Positions 25,864 to 35,053 of a stretch of 64,000 nucleotides of DNA are shown piece after piece. The position numbers were made by a program, and so were the translations under genes. The first letter of the stretch is position 1, and every line of letters starts with the position of its first letter. The notes beneath the pieces were generated by a model that was not told the origin of the DNA, made no database searches, and worked only from the letters and a program-made list of their open reading frames with translations. Source of the DNA: Streptomyces sp. NBC_00341 (lineage in GTDB: Bacteria > Actinomycetota > Actinomycetes > Streptomycetales > Streptomycetaceae); NCBI RefSeq assembly GCF_041435055.1, contig NZ_CP108002.1, positions 4,030,001 through 4,094,000 on the forward strand, written 5' to 3'.

Positions 25864-27480
25864 GTGGAGTGGCTCAGCACCGAGAACGTCGTGGCCGTGG
25901 CGACCGCCGTACTGGGCGTCCTCGCCTCCGTCGGCGTGCTCTGGTACGAGCGCCGGGTACCCCGCCGCAAACGCATCGGCTACCGGGTGCAGATGGACAC
26001 CCCGATCGGCAGCGACGCCGGCCAGGGCCGGGCCAACGTCCGGCTCGGGCTCTTCGACGAGACCCCGGACATGTCCGACGCCACGCTCGTCCTGCTGCGC
26101 GTCGAGAACGACGGATCGCAGTCCATCGCGCGCGGCGACTACACCGGGCCGGACGAACAACTTCACGGCCTCGTCGTCGAGTTCACCGAACGCCGGGTCC
26201 GCGGCATCGCCGTCACCCACTCCCCCGGCGCCGACCACCTCATGGACCACTTCACCCCGTCCGCCGGGCTGCGCGAGAGCGGCTCCCTGATCCGGCTGCC
26301 GCGCGTGCCGCTCAACCGGGGCGAGCACTTCAAGCTGCTGGTCCTGCTGACCGGCTCCCGGGTGGGCTCCCCGATCCGGGTCACCGGCGGCATCCGGGAC
26401 GGCGAGGTGACGCCGAACAAGGCGGCCCGCCCCGACGAGAAGCCCCCGATGTTCGGCCGGGCCGCCCGGTTCATCACCGTCGCGCTGACCGTCTGCGTCG
26501 TCACGCTGGCCGCCATCATCCTGGTGCGGGACGACACTCCGCCGCCCATCGGCTGCGCGCGCGGCGAGCTGACCCTGACCGGCTCCACCGCCTTCGCCCC
26601 GGTCCTGCGGGAGCTGGCGGCGAAGTACGGCGAGGCGTGCGAGGGGGCCACCGTCACCGTGGACGCGCACGGCAGCACGGCGGGGATACGCGAACTGGCC
26701 GAACGGGGCGCCGGGCCGGGGAAGCCGGGGTCCGGCTCCGGACCCGGGTCCGGCTCCGGGTCCGGGTCCGGGGCGGCGGGCTCGGCGGAATCCGGCTCCG
26801 GGAAATCCGGTTCGCCCGCCCTGGTGGCCTTCTCCGACGGGCCCAAGCCGAGCGGCTTCCCGCAACTGCGCGAAAACCGCGTCGCCGTCTCGCTCTTCCG
26901 CCTCGTCGTCAACGACCGGGTCCCGCTGAAGAACCTGACCGGCGACGACGTCCGCCGGATCTACCGGGGCGACATCCGCGACTGGCGGCAGCTGGGCGGC
27001 CCGGACCTGCCCGTACTGCTGGTCAGCCGGGACGCCAACTCCGGTACCCGCGAGGTCTTCCAGCGCCGCGTCCTGGGCCGCAACGAGCCCGCCCAGTCCT
27101 CCCGCGACTGCACGACGAAGGACGACCCGCGGGCCCCCGTCCTCCGCTGCGAACTCGACTCCACCGAACAGGTCCTGGCCGAGGTGGGCCGGCTCCCCGG
27201 CGCGATCGGCTACAGCGAACTGCGCTCCGGCACCAAGCCCGCCGGGGCACACCAGATCGCCATCGACGGCGACACCCCGTCCGTCGACACGATCGGCACC
27301 AGCAGCTACCCGTACCGGGAGATCGAGTACGCGTACACCTACGGCAGCCCGCCCGCCGACTCACTGGCCTCCAGCTTCCTGGCGTACCTCAGCAGGGGCA
27401 GCGGTCAGGACGTCGTCCGCACCCACGGCCACCTGCCGTGCGCGACGCCCCAGGGGCTGCGGATCTGCGGGGAGGAGTGA
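25864..27480 (+). CDS. Two-span membrane protein with external PstS-like binding domain
   Basis: 538 residues; GTG start with AGGAGG eight bases upstream. A first span at about 7-24 is followed by a basic stop-transfer (ERRVPRRKR) and a cytoplasmic beta-rich domain (about 40-190). A second span lies at about 200-222, then an outside domain of the phosphate-binding-protein family: LTLTGSTAFAPVLRELAAKY, DAHGSTAGIREL, RDANSGTREVFQRRVLG and GAIGYSELR. A Gly/Ser linker of about 30 residues interrupts that domain near 290-315. No ABC transporter genes adjoin it, so a sensing role is more likely than transport. Ligand unknown. Confidence 0.75.
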   Translation: MEWLSTENVVAVATAVLGVLASVGVLWYERRVPRRKRIGYRVQMDTPIGSDAGQGRANVRLGLFDETPDMSDATLVLLRVENDGSQSIARGDYTGPDEQLHGLVVEFTERRVRGIAVTHSPGADHLMDHFTPSAGLRESGSLIRLPRVPLNRGEHFKLLVLLTGSRVGSPIRVTGGIRDGEVTPNKAARPDEKPPMFGRAARFITVALTVCVVTLAAIILVRDDTPPPIGCARGELTLTGSTAFAPVLRELAAKYGEACEGATVTVDAHGSTAGIRELAERGAGPGKPGSGSGPGSGSGSGSGAAGSAESGSGKSGSPALVAFSDGPKPSGFPQLRENRVAVSLFRLVVNDRVPLKNLTGDDVRRIYRGDIRDWRQLGGPDLPVLLVSRDANSGTREVFQRRVLGRNEPAQSSRDCTTKDDPRAPVLRCELDSTEQVLAEVGRLPGAIGYSELRSGTKPAGAHQIAIDGDTPSVDTIGTSSYPYREIEYAYTYGSPPADSLASSFLAYLSRGSGQDVVRTHGHLPCATPQGLRICGEE

Positions 27481-27502
27481 GGGCGGACGGGCTTCCCGGC
27501 CG

Positions 27503-27772
27503 TCAGAGCGTACGCCGCGTGCTGAGCACGTCCCTGCGGCAGTCGGGACGCTCCGCGACCGGACCGCCGAGCTCGGCCGTTTCGTCGTCGAGCGCGTAGC
27601 AGAGCTGCGCGTGCAGCATCTCGGCCTCGGCGGGCGTCAGCCGCAACGCGGCGTCCTCCTCGAAGGCCCCGCCCCGGCGCAGCCAGAGGTCGATGAACAG
27701 CGACCCGTCCGCCTCCCGCCGCACGGGCTTGCTGGGCACCCGGCTGACCCGTACCTCTCCCCGGGCGCCCAT
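27503..27772 (-). CDS. Small hypothetical protein, 89 aa
   Basis: The ATG at 27772 overlaps the stop of the 70-aa gene (TGATG), so translation is coupled. The protein has a beta hairpin-like start (ADGSLFIDLWLRRGG), then a helix LTPAEAEMLHAQLCYALDDE and a polar tail. It is conserved-looking, cytoplasmic and of unknown function. The pairing with an Arg-rich 70-aa protein is its only context clue. Confidence 0.6.
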   Translation of the reverse strand: MGARGEVRVSRVPSKPVRREADGSLFIDLWLRRGGAFEEDAALRLTPAEAEMLHAQLCYALDDETAELGGPVAERPDCRRDVLSTRRTL

Positions 27773-27984
27773 CAGACCGTCCCCCGCGCCGTCGCCGCCA
27801 CGAGACCGTCCAGCGCAAGCCGCATGACGGTGCGCCGCAGGCGGCGTTCGGGATCGATGACCGCAGGACGCGTACGGGGCGCGAGGCGCAGGACGCTCCG
27901 CACGTACGGAGGTTGAGGCTGCGGAAGGACGACGGGCCGGACGCGCAGGACGCGCGAGAGGCGCGTGCGGATATGATGGAACAT
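27772..27984 (-). CDS. Small basic protein, 70 aa
   Basis: ATG at 27984 with AAAGGAG seven bases upstream, one of the best ribosome sites in the window. The product is rich in Arg and Val (RTRLSRVLRVRPVVLP, RTRPAVIDPERRLRRTV), with no signal peptide. It overlaps the next gene's start. A structured leader lies directly upstream. Function unknown; nucleic-acid binding is possible from charge alone. Confidence 0.6.
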   Translation of the reverse strand: MFHHIRTRLSRVLRVRPVVLPQPQPPYVRSVLRLAPRTRPAVIDPERRLRRTVMRLALDGLVAATARGTV

Positions 27985-28009
27985 GCTGACGCTCCTTTGA
28001 GGCGTTGGT

Positions 28010-28072
28010 CATGCCCCGGGGTGGTAGGACACCGCCGGGGCACTTTGCGTTCACGCGGTAGTCATGCGACTA
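28010..28072 (-). promoter_or_regulatory. Structured leader / operator of the small-ORF pair
   Basis: Two elements: an almost perfect hairpin (TGCCCCGG at 28010-28017 with CCGGGGCA at 28033-28040, inner GGTG/CACC), and the palindrome GGTAGTC-ATGC-GACTACC at 28055-28072. The first can fold in the leader about 25 bp before the ATG; the second looks like a protein site. Regulatory role inferred from position. Confidence 0.45.
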
Positions 28073-28160
28073 CCACCCGCACTCAAAGGGTAGCGAAATC
28101 ATGCTGCCGCATCAACATTGATGCGCGATGAGTTGGATTGGCATATGCCGCGACTCGCCC

Positions 28161-28349
28161 CTACACAAGGTCATCGAACTCGCCGGCCTTGGCTCCGTCC
28201 AGGAAGGCCGCCAGCTTCCCCTTGGTGGTCCGGACAACCACGCCTGGGTCGTCGCTCTCGCGCAGGAGGATCTCGCCATCCTGCTCAGCCAGCTCGACGC
28301 AGGCCCCCGTGTCTGCCGAGAAGGACGCCTTGCGCCAGTGAAGTTCCAC
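28161..28349 (-). CDS. DUF397 protein
   Basis: 62 residues from the GTG at 28349; GAGG is ten bases upstream. The family hallmarks are W-R-K-A-S-F-S near the start (ELHWRKASFSADTGACVELAE), LRESDDPGVVVRTTKGKLAAFLDGAKAGEFDDL at the end. It is paired with the XRE regulator 13 bp upstream, the usual Streptomyces combination (WhiJ- and AbaA-like loci), in which the small protein modulates its regulator. The mechanism in this pair is unknown. Confidence 0.9.
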   Translation of the reverse strand: MELHWRKASFSADTGACVELAEQDGEILLRESDDPGVVVRTTKGKLAAFLDGAKAGEFDDLV

Positions 28350-28362
28350 CGCTTTCCAACCT

Positions 28363-29214
28363 CTAGATTCCTTTGGCCACTTCCCGGATGAAGCCGACGG
28401 AGGCCTCCGGGCCGATGGCGCGTTCACGCATACGATCAAGAACCGCACGATAGTTCACGAGGTAGTTCTCGGCGTCCAGGAAGGTCGCGCCTGTGGGGAC
28501 ATCGATCTGAACGGTGTCCAGTGCGGATACCGGGCCACACGCGTACAGGATCGAACTCCCCGCGTTCGCGAACCCGCCCGCTTCGAAAGGCACGATGCGC
28601 AGCGTGATGCCGGGCCGGTCAGACTGCTCCAGCATGTACTCAAGCTGCCTGCGCAGTACGTTGCGATCACCGAACCGCATCCTCAGCGCGGACTCGTGGA
28701 TGACGAATTCGCACGGCGGCGGATCAGCACGGTCGAGTAGCGCGGCCCGTCTGATGCGGAACTCCGTGTGCCGGTCCAGGGTTTCCGGGCGCATCGCCGG
28801 CACCGCTTCCGCGAAGATCCCCCGCATGTAGTCGGGCTGTTGCAGAATTCCGGGGATGTGCATGATCTGGGCCGACCGCAGCATCGACGCGTGATGCTCC
28901 ATCTCGGCCAGGTCCAGGAGCTCTGCGGGCAGTGAATCGCGATACTCGTCCCACCAACTGGAGCCGCGTTCCCGCGCCATGTCGGCCAGAGCGTCGACGT
29001 AAGCCTGGTCGGGACAGGAGTAGTTGGACGCCCACACTCGTACCCGGTCGGGACTCACCCCGAACCGCGCCGCCTCCGTGTTGCTGATCGCGGTCTTGTC
29101 CACCCGGTGCCGAACGGCGGCATCGGTCAGGGACAGCCCGGCATGCTCCCGCATCCGCCGAAGCTCTGCACCGAGCCGCCGCTGTCGAGCGGTGGGCGGC
29201 TTCCTGACCGGCAT
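28363..29214 (-). CDS. XRE-family regulator with DUF5753 domain
   Basis: 283 residues; ATG with GAGGAG nine bases upstream. The helix-turn-helix is at about 12-65 (LGAELRRMREHAGLSLTDAAVRHRVDKTAISNTEAARFG). The DUF5753 part (about 100-280) includes EMEHHASMLRSAQIMHIPGILQQPDYMRGIF and the late IQIDVPTGATFLDAE-like stretch (VQIDVPTGATFL). Such regulators act with a DUF397 partner encoded just behind them and control development or antibiotic genes. The pair is a common accessory module in Streptomyces, present in many copies. Confidence 0.92.
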   Translation of the reverse strand: MPVRKPPTARQRRLGAELRRMREHAGLSLTDAAVRHRVDKTAISNTEAARFGVSPDRVRVWASNYSCPDQAYVDALADMARERGSSWWDEYRDSLPAELLDLAEMEHHASMLRSAQIMHIPGILQQPDYMRGIFAEAVPAMRPETLDRHTEFRIRRAALLDRADPPPCEFVIHESALRMRFGDRNVLRRQLEYMLEQSDRPGITLRIVPFEAGGFANAGSSILYACGPVSALDTVQIDVPTGATFLDAENYLVNYRAVLDRMRERAIGPEASVGFIREVAKGI

Positions 29215-29317
29215 GAGCCGTCTCTCCTCACCATCCGGTTGATCAAGCGCGGACCTGGGGGCCTCGGCGCACAACCACCCTAGTCAACCCGCCCGCCCCG
29301 CCGTGCGGATACGCGAA

Positions 29318-29348
29318 GGCGGCCGACGCGTCCTCCCCGTCGGCCGCC
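29318..29348 (-). terminator. purA terminator
   Basis: Perfect 10-bp arms GGCGGCCGAC / GTCGGCCGCC with an 11-base loop, 13 bases beyond the purA stop at 29362. On the plus strand a T-run follows, so it may act both ways. Confidence 0.85.
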
Positions 29349-29361
29349 CTCACGTTTTTCC

Positions 29362-30645
29362 CTACAGGAACGAGTTGATCTCGATCGTCTCGGTCCGGCC
29401 GGGGCCGACGCCGATCGCGGAGATCGGGGCGCCGGACATCTCCTCCAGCGCCTTCACGTAACCCTGCGCGTTCTTCGGCAGGTCGGCGAAGGTCTTCGCC
29501 TTGGTGATGTCCTCGGACCAGCCCGGCAGCATCTCGTAGACCGGCTTCGCGTGGTGGAAGTCGGTCTGGTTGTACGGGAGCTCCTCGACGCGCTTGCCGT
29601 CGATCTCGTACGCCACGCAGACCGGGATCTGCTCCCAGCCGGTGAGGACGTCGAGCTTGGTGAGGAAGAAGTCGGTGAGGCCGTTGACCCGGGTCGCGTA
29701 CCGCGCGATCGGGGCGTCGAACCAGCCGCAGCGGCGGTCACGGCCGGTGGTGACACCGCGCTCGCCACCGATCCTGCGCAGCGCCTCGCCGTCCTCGTCG
29801 AGCAGCTCCGTCGGGAACGGACCGGCGCCGACGCGCGTCGTATAGGCCTTGAGGATGCCGATGACGCGGCTGATCTTCGTCGGTCCCACACCGGAGCCGG
29901 TGCAGGCGCCGCCCGCGGTCGGGTTCGACGAGGTGACGAAGGGATACGTGCCGTGGTCGACGTCGAGCAGCGTGCCCTGACCGCCCTCGAAGAGGACGAC
30001 CTTGCCCGCGTCGATGGCGTTGTTCAGGATCAGCGTCGTGTCGGCGACGAAGGGCTTGATCTGCTCCGCGTACTGGAGCATGTCCTCGACGACCTTGCCG
30101 GCCTCGATCGCGCGCCGGTTGAAGACCTTGGCCAGCAGCTGGTTCTTCTGCTCCAGGGCCGCCTCGACCTTCTGCTCCAGGATCGACTCGTCGTAGAGGT
30201 CCTGGACGCGGATGCCGACCCGGTTGATCTTGTCGGCGTACGTCGGGCCGATACCGCGCCCGGTCGTACCGATCTTGCGCTTTCCGAGGAACCGTTCCGT
30301 CACCTTGTCGACGGTGACGTTGTACGGGGTGATCAAATGAGCGTTGCCGCTGATCAGCAGCTTGGACGTGTCCACGCCGCGGTCGTTCAGCCCACTCAGC
30401 TCGGAGAGCAGGACGGCCGGGTCGACCACGACACCGTTTCCGATGACCGGGGTACACCCCGGTGACAGGATTCCGGAGGGGAGGAGATGCAGTGCGTACT
30501 TCTGGTCGCCGACGACCACCGTGTGGCCGGCATTGTTGCCGCCCTGGTATCGCACCACATAGTCCACGGATCCACCGAGGAGGTCGGTGGCCTTCCCCTT
30601 GCCCTCGTCACCCCACTGAGCACCGAGCAGCACAAGTGCGGGCAC
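29362..30645 (-). CDS. purA: Adenylosuccinate synthase
   Basis: 427 residues. Joins IMP and aspartate with GTP to form adenylosuccinate on the way to AMP. Seen: the GTP-binding start [16 protein letters not shown] (about 8-23), [11 protein letters not shown] (IMP/GTP contacts), [33 protein letters not shown] and [12 protein letters not shown]. All catalytic motifs look intact. GTG start at 30645 with GGGGTGT-type spacing only, so the ribosome site is weak. A repeat-rich leader lies upstream. Confidence 0.97.
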   Translation of the reverse strand: MPALVLLGAQWGDEGKGKATDLLGGSVDYVVRYQGGNNAGHTVVVGDQKYALHLLPSGILSPGCTPVIGNGVVVDPAVLLSELSGLNDRGVDTSKLLISGNAHLITPYNVTVDKVTERFLGKRKIGTTGRGIGPTYADKINRVGIRVQDLYDESILEQKVEAALEQKNQLLAKVFNRRAIEAGKVVEDMLQYAEQIKPFVADTTLILNNAIDAGKVVLFEGGQGTLLDVDHGTYPFVTSSNPTAGGACTGSGVGPTKISRVIGILKAYTTRVGAGPFPTELLDEDGEALRRIGGERGVTTGRDRRCGWFDAPIARYATRVNGLTDFFLTKLDVLTGWEQIPVCVAYEIDGKRVEELPYNQTDFHHAKPVYEMLPGWSEDITKAKTFADLPKNAQGYVKALEEMSGAPISAIGVGPGRTETIEINSFL

Positions 30646-30699
30646 AGGCGTACACCCCTTCCGGGCGGGGCATGTCCAAGGTCAGGGGGCGTACGTAAA

Positions 30700-30729
30700 C
30701 GTCGTACATGCCGTACGACGTTGTACGAC
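30700..30729 (-). promoter_or_regulatory. Inverted repeat upstream of purA
   Basis: CGTCGTAC-ATGCC-GTACGACG (30700-30720) is a perfect 8-bp-arm inverted repeat, followed by another GTACGAC at 30723-30729. It lies 55 bp ahead of the purA start, in the likely promoter or leader. It could be an operator or an antitermination hairpin; it does not resemble the known purine riboswitch. Confidence 0.5.
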
Positions 30730-30769
30730 AAGGCCTGAACCGTCGAACCGGGTGCCCCGGAATAGACCA

Positions 30770-30797
30770 AGCCCCTGGCGCAATAGCGCAAGGGGCT
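30770..30797. terminator. Hairpin in the purA / DAGK-like divergent gap
   Basis: AGCCCCT / AGGGGCT arms continue after one mismatch into GCGC-AATA-GCGC, giving a compact symmetrical hairpin. It lies upstream of both divergent genes, so it is more likely an attenuator in one of the leaders than a simple 3' end. Confidence 0.5.
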
Positions 30798-30831
30798 CTT
30801 GCACCAAGATGCTACCCGAGGAAGGACCGAG

Positions 30832-31698
30832 GTGTCGGCTGCCCAGCCCCCCGGTAACGGTGCGCCCCATCTGCTGGTGGTGATCGATCCGGTCGCCCGC
30901 CGGACGGACGGCGAGTCCGTCCGTATCGCGAAGGACGTGCTGAGCGCGGGCTCGCACGCCAAGATCTGCCTACCGGACGGGCCGGAGGAGTTCGCCCGCG
31001 CCCTTTCCCGCAGGGGCGGCCGACGGCCGGTGGTGATCGGTGACGACCGGGCGCTGAGGCGGGCGGTGGCCCAGCTGCACCGGGAGCGGGAACCAGCCGG
31101 AAGCGCCCTTTCGCTGATCCCGGTCGGTGCGGCGGCGGCCCTGGAACTGGCCTGTTCCCTCGGCGTGCCGTCGAGCGCGGTGGAGGCGGCCCGCACCGCG
31201 CTGGACGGCGCCGTGCGGCGGCTGGACCTGATGGTCGACGACAGCGACGGCGTGGTCCTGGGCGCGCTGCGCATCCCGGCCCCGAGCAGCGCGCCGGGCA
31301 CGGAGGGCGCCCACTCGGGCGTCACCGCGGTCTGGGACACCTGCCGTTCCCTGGTCCGGACCCTGGTGCACCCGGCGCCCTCCGCCCTGCCCATGCCGCT
31401 GCGCACGCACCGGCTGCGGATCGAGGCGGACGGGGTCCTGCTGAACGATCTGGACCAGCCGGTCGAAGCGGTGACGGTGACCTCGGGGTGCGGTGTCGGC
31501 GGCGTCGGCGGCCTCGCACAGGTGACGATCCACCCGCCGGACGGTGACCCGGTCAGCACGGGGGCCAAGGCCGTCACGGTGTCGGGGCCCGACTTCCGCT
31601 ACCGCGCGGACATACAGGTCGGCGGGCCGGTGCGGACGCGCACCTGGACGGTGCGGGCGGGGGCGTGGGGGCTGATGCTGCCGGTGCCGGCGGCGTAG
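30832..31698 (+). CDS. Diacylglycerol-kinase-like protein
   Basis: 288 residues; GTG start with GAGGAAGG upstream. The N-terminal part LLVVIDPVARRTDGESVRIAKDVL and RPVVIGDDRALRRAVAQL follows the lipid-kinase (DAGK) fold. However, the nucleotide-binding GGDGT of active members is reduced to GDD, and the NP-x-S-G motif to DPVARR. The C-terminal half is beta-rich (LRTHRLRIEADGVLLND, FRYRADIQVGGPV), as in the second DAGK domain. It may be an inactive or divergent lipid kinase. Streptomyces purA is often divergent from this gene. Confidence 0.6.
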   Translation: MSAAQPPGNGAPHLLVVIDPVARRTDGESVRIAKDVLSAGSHAKICLPDGPEEFARALSRRGGRRPVVIGDDRALRRAVAQLHREREPAGSALSLIPVGAAAALELACSLGVPSSAVEAARTALDGAVRRLDLMVDDSDGVVLGALRIPAPSSAPGTEGAHSGVTAVWDTCRSLVRTLVHPAPSALPMPLRTHRLRIEADGVLLNDLDQPVEAVTVTSGCGVGGVGGLAQVTIHPPDGDPVSTGAKAVTVSGPDFRYRADIQVGGPVRTRTWTVRAGAWGLMLPVPAA

Positions 31699-31727
31699 GC
31701 CACCGGGGCGGCCCGCCCCGGCGGCGC

Positions 31728-32306
31728 TCAGGGGCCCGCGTATCCGTCCGCCGCCGGGAGGTCGAGCGTCTTGCGGTGGTCGTGCCAGCGGGCCATCAGC
31801 CCCTCCAGCTCCGACTGGAGGAACTCGAAGAACGCCGCCGTCTCCGCGATCCGGGCGCCGGCGGGCGTGTGCTCGCCGAGCGTGCGGGCGCCCTCCCTGA
31901 GGGTGCGCTCCCAGCGGGTCAGCACCTGGTCGCGGCTGGCGAAGGTGGTGTACCAGATCTCGTTGTGCAGGCGGTAGCGGTCGCGGCGCGAGCCCGGTTC
32001 GCGTTCCCGGCCGACCATGCTGACCTGAGTGAGGTAATTCACCGCGCCGGACACGGCGGCCGGGCTGATCTGGAGCGCCAGGGCGAGCTCGGCGGAGGTC
32101 ATCGAGGCGTCGTCGTCCGCGAGCAGGGCGGCGAAGACCCGGGACGCCATCCGCTGCATCCCCGCCTCGGTCATCTCGGACGCGAACCGCTCGACGAAGC
32201 GCGAGACCGCCTCCGCGTCCCGCTGCGCGGGCGCCCCGTCCGACGCCCCGCCCGCGTCCTGCCCGTCCTCTGCCTTCTCCGCGGATTCGCTGCTCATCAG
32301 CCCCAT
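31728..32306 (-). CDS. GbsR/MarR-family repressor of the ABC exporter
   Basis: About 192 residues; ATG at 32306 chosen after GGGAG, with a second ATG nine bases later possible. The winged HTH is at about 50-125 (MASRVFAALLADDDASMTSAELALALQISPAAVSGAVNYLTQVSMVGRER), then SRRDRYRLHNEIWYTTF as wing. Divergent from the ABC-2 exporter, with a 16-bp palindrome between them. In this arrangement the regulator normally represses the exporter and is released by its substrate. Confidence 0.87.
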   Translation of the reverse strand: MGLMSSESAEKAEDGQDAGGASDGAPAQRDAEAVSRFVERFASEMTEAGMQRMASRVFAALLADDDASMTSAELALALQISPAAVSGAVNYLTQVSMVGREREPGSRRDRYRLHNEIWYTTFASRDQVLTRWERTLREGARTLGEHTPAGARIAETAAFFEFLQSELEGLMARWHDHRKTLDLPAADGYAGP

Positions 32307-32378
32307 CGTCTCCCTGCGTACCCGTCCTCGTCCCGGCCTCATTCCGGCCCAGTCACTCGTCCGAGTTTATACGTTTCC

Positions 32379-32407
32379 TTAACTTCACAAATTTGTGAAA
32401 GTAGCGT
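32379..32407 (+). promoter_or_regulatory. Exporter promoter with operator in the spacer
   Basis: -35 TTAACT (32379-32384), 17-bp spacer, -10 TAGCGT (32402-32407). The perfect palindrome TTCACAAATTTGTGAA (32384-32399) fills the spacer. Transcription should begin near 32414, only about six bases ahead of the ATG at 32420, and no ribosome site is present, so the message is nearly leaderless. The AT-rich block stands out from the surrounding DNA. Confidence 0.75.
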
Positions 32408-32419
32408 ACGTTCAAAATC

Positions 32420-33376
32420 ATGACGAAGGCAATCACCGTGGCCGGACTGCACAAGTCGTTCGGCCGGACGCATGCGCTGGACGGGCTCGACCTGACCGTC
32501 GAGTCCGGTGAGGTCCACGGCTTCCTCGGGCCCAACGGGTCGGGGAAGTCCACCACCATCCGGGTCCTGCTGGGCCTGCTGCGGGCCGACTCCGGCGCCG
32601 CTCAGCTGCTCGGCCGCGACCCCTGGCACGACGCGGTGGAGCTGCACCGGCGGGTGGCGTACGTCCCCGGTGACGTCACGCTGTGGCGCAACCTCTCCGG
32701 CGGCGAGGTGATCGATCTGTACGGGCGGCTGCGCGGCGGGCTGGACGACGCCCGCCGTGCGGAGCTCGTGGAGCGGTTCGAGCTCGACCCGACCAAGAAG
32801 GGGCGTACGTACTCCAAGGGCAACCGGCAGAAGGTCGCCCTGGTCGCCGCGTTCGCCTCCGATGTCGACCTGCTGATCCTGGACGAGCCGACCAGCGGGC
32901 TCGACCCGCTGATGGAGGAGGTCTTCCAGAGCTGCGTGGCGGAGGAGCGAGAGCGCGGGCGCACGGTGCTGCTCTCCAGCCACATCCTCAGCGAGGTCGA
33001 GTCGCTCTGCGACCGGGTCAGCATCATCCGCCAGGGGCGGACGGTGGAGACGGGCTCGCTGGCCGGGATGCGTCATCTGACGCGGACGAACATCAAGGCC
33101 GAGCTGGCCGGTGAGCCCGCCGGGCTGTCCGCCCTGCCCGGGGTGCACGATCTGGACGTGCGGGGGCACGAGGTCTCGCTCCAGGTCGACACGGACAAGC
33201 TCGACGCCGTCCTGAGATCGCTCACCGCGTCCGGGGTCCGGTCGCTGACCAGCACCCCGCCCACGCTGGAGGAGCTGTTCCTGCGGCACTACACGGCCGA
33301 CGCGGCCGACACAACCGACACAGCCGACGCGGACGCCGCGGGCGCGGGCGCCGACACGGGGGTGGCGGCGCGATGA
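32420..33376 (+). CDS. ABC exporter ATP-binding subunit
   Basis: 318 residues. Walker [10 protein letters not shown] (about 37-45), signature-like YSKGNRQKV (canonical LSGGQ replaced by SKGN, as in this drug-export group), Walker [14 protein letters not shown] and the switch His in [11 protein letters not shown]. The C-terminal domain after residue 215 ends in an Asp/Ala/Thr-rich tail. The following permease starts inside its stop codon (ATGA). Likely exports a toxic or antibiotic-like compound. Confidence 0.93.
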   Translation: MTKAITVAGLHKSFGRTHALDGLDLTVESGEVHGFLGPNGSGKSTTIRVLLGLLRADSGAAQLLGRDPWHDAVELHRRVAYVPGDVTLWRNLSGGEVIDLYGRLRGGLDDARRAELVERFELDPTKKGRTYSKGNRQKVALVAAFASDVDLLILDEPTSGLDPLMEEVFQSCVAEERERGRTVLLSSHILSEVESLCDRVSIIRQGRTVETGSLAGMRHLTRTNIKAELAGEPAGLSALPGVHDLDVRGHEVSLQVDTDKLDAVLRSLTASGVRSLTSTPPTLEELFLRHYTADAADTTDTADADAAGAGADTGVAAR

Positions 33377-35004
33377 CTGCCGTGACCATGACCGCACCGG
33401 CCGGCACCGGGCGCCGGACCGGGACCGGCACCCGACAGCTCGTGGGGACCTGGGCCCTGCTGAGGCTCGCGCTGCGGCGCGACCGGATCATCATGCCGCT
33501 CTGGGTGATCGTGCTGGGCGGCTCGTTCTCCTCCGTCGGGAAGTCCATCTCCTCGCTCTACGACACGGAGTCCCAGCGCGCCGAGCTCGCCGCCTCGATG
33601 AACGGCAACAGCTCTCTGCGGGCGATGTACGGGCCGGTGTTCAGCGACTCCGTCGGCGGGCTCGTCAGCTGGCGCATGATCGCCTTCGGCGCCGCGCTGG
33701 CCGCGGTGATGAGCCTCGTGGTCGTCGTGCGGCACACCCGCGAGGAGGAGGAGACCGGCCGTCAGGAGATGCTTTCCTCCGCCGTAGTGGGCCGCCGCGC
33801 CCCGCTGACCGCCGCGCTGCTCGCGGCCGTCGTCGCCAACGCCGCGCTGGCCCTGGTGATCATGGCCGGGATGGCCGGATCCGGGGCGGGCGGCGCCGGG
33901 GCGGTGGCGATCGCGCTGGCCGTCGCCGGGGTCGGTGTGCTGTTCGCCTGCACCGCCGCTATCGCCGCGCAGTTCACCGAGAGCGCCCGGCTCGCGAAGG
34001 GGCTGACGGCCGCGGTGATCGGCGCCGCGTTCGTCCTGAAGGCGGCGGGCGACTCCGCGACGGACGACGGTTCGTCCGTGTTCACCTGGCTCTCCCCGAT
34101 CGGCTGGGCGGAGAACGTCCGGCCGTACGCGGACGAGCGGTGGTGGGTGCTCATGGTGATCGCCGGGGCCGTGGCGGTGCAGTGCGCCGCGGCGTACGCG
34201 CTGACCGGGCGGCGCGATGTCGGCATGAGCTTCCTGGCGACCCGGCCGGGACCCGCCCGGGGCCGGATCTCCACCGCCTTCGGACTCGCCGTACGGCTCC
34301 AGCGCGGTGCGCTGCTGGGCTGGACGGTGTCGTTCGCCGCGGTCGGCGCCGTCTTCGGCGGGCTGACCGGCGGAGCGGCCGATCTCGTGGGGGACAACGA
34401 GAAGACCAGGGAGATCTTCGAGCGGATGGGCGGCCAGGCCGGTCTGACCGACGCGTTTCTCGCCTCGATGGTCTCCGTGCTCGGCACGGTGGCGGCGCTG
34501 TACATCGTCTCCTCCGTGCTGCGCCCGCATGGCGAGGAGACCGCCGGGCTGGCCGAACCGGTGCTGGCGGGCGGGGTCGGCCGGATCGGCTGGGCGGCCG
34601 GTCACCTGCTCATCGCGTTCGGCGGCGCCGGGCTGATCATGGTGGCCGGCGGCCTCGGCCTCGCCGCCGGATACGGGCACGAACTGCCCGCCGTGCTCGG
34701 CGCCGCACTGATACAACTGCCCGCCGTCTGGCTGCTGGGCGGCGTGACGGCCCTGCTGTACGGGACGCTGCCGAAGGCCGCCCCGGCCGCCTGGGGACTG
34801 GTGGGGATCTGTCTGGCACTGGGCTGGATCGGCCCGGCCCTGGATCTGCCGCAGCCGGTGATGGACCTGTCGCCGTTCACGCACCTGCCGAAGCTGCCCG
34901 GGGCGGAGCTGGTGTGGGGTCCGGCGGTGCTGCTCACCGTGCTCGCGGCGGCCCTGACCGCGGGAGGGCTGGCGGCGCTGCGGCGGCGCGACATGCTGAA
35001 CTGA
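33373..35004 (+). CDS. ABC-2 exporter permease
   Basis: 543 residues, about 12 predicted spans in two similar halves, each beginning with a basic amphipathic stretch ([34 protein letters not shown]). This double-length permease is the form annotated in Streptomyces as a polyketide antibiotic exporter. It is coupled to the ATPase gene. Regulation is expected from the divergent GbsR/MarR gene. Confidence 0.9.
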   Translation: MTAVTMTAPAGTGRRTGTGTRQLVGTWALLRLALRRDRIIMPLWVIVLGGSFSSVGKSISSLYDTESQRAELAASMNGNSSLRAMYGPVFSDSVGGLVSWRMIAFGAALAAVMSLVVVVRHTREEEETGRQEMLSSAVVGRRAPLTAALLAAVVANAALALVIMAGMAGSGAGGAGAVAIALAVAGVGVLFACTAAIAAQFTESARLAKGLTAAVIGAAFVLKAAGDSATDDGSSVFTWLSPIGWAENVRPYADERWWVLMVIAGAVAVQCAAAYALTGRRDVGMSFLATRPGPARGRISTAFGLAVRLQRGALLGWTVSFAAVGAVFGGLTGGAADLVGDNEKTREIFERMGGQAGLTDAFLASMVSVLGTVAALYIVSSVLRPHGEETAGLAEPVLAGGVGRIGWAAGHLLIAFGGAGLIMVAGGLGLAAGYGHELPAVLGAALIQLPAVWLLGGVTALLYGTLPKAAPAAWGLVGICLALGWIGPALDLPQPVMDLSPFTHLPKLPGAELVWGPAVLLTVLAAALTAGGLAALRRRDMLN

Positions 35005-35053
35005 GCGGGGGGGGAGGTGACCCGCAAACGCAGCGGCCCCGCACCCCCGCCGG

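Noticed and set aside
30692..30797. Purine riboswitch ahead of purA
   Set aside because: The repeats do not fit the three-way junction and conserved loop bases of known purine riboswitches.
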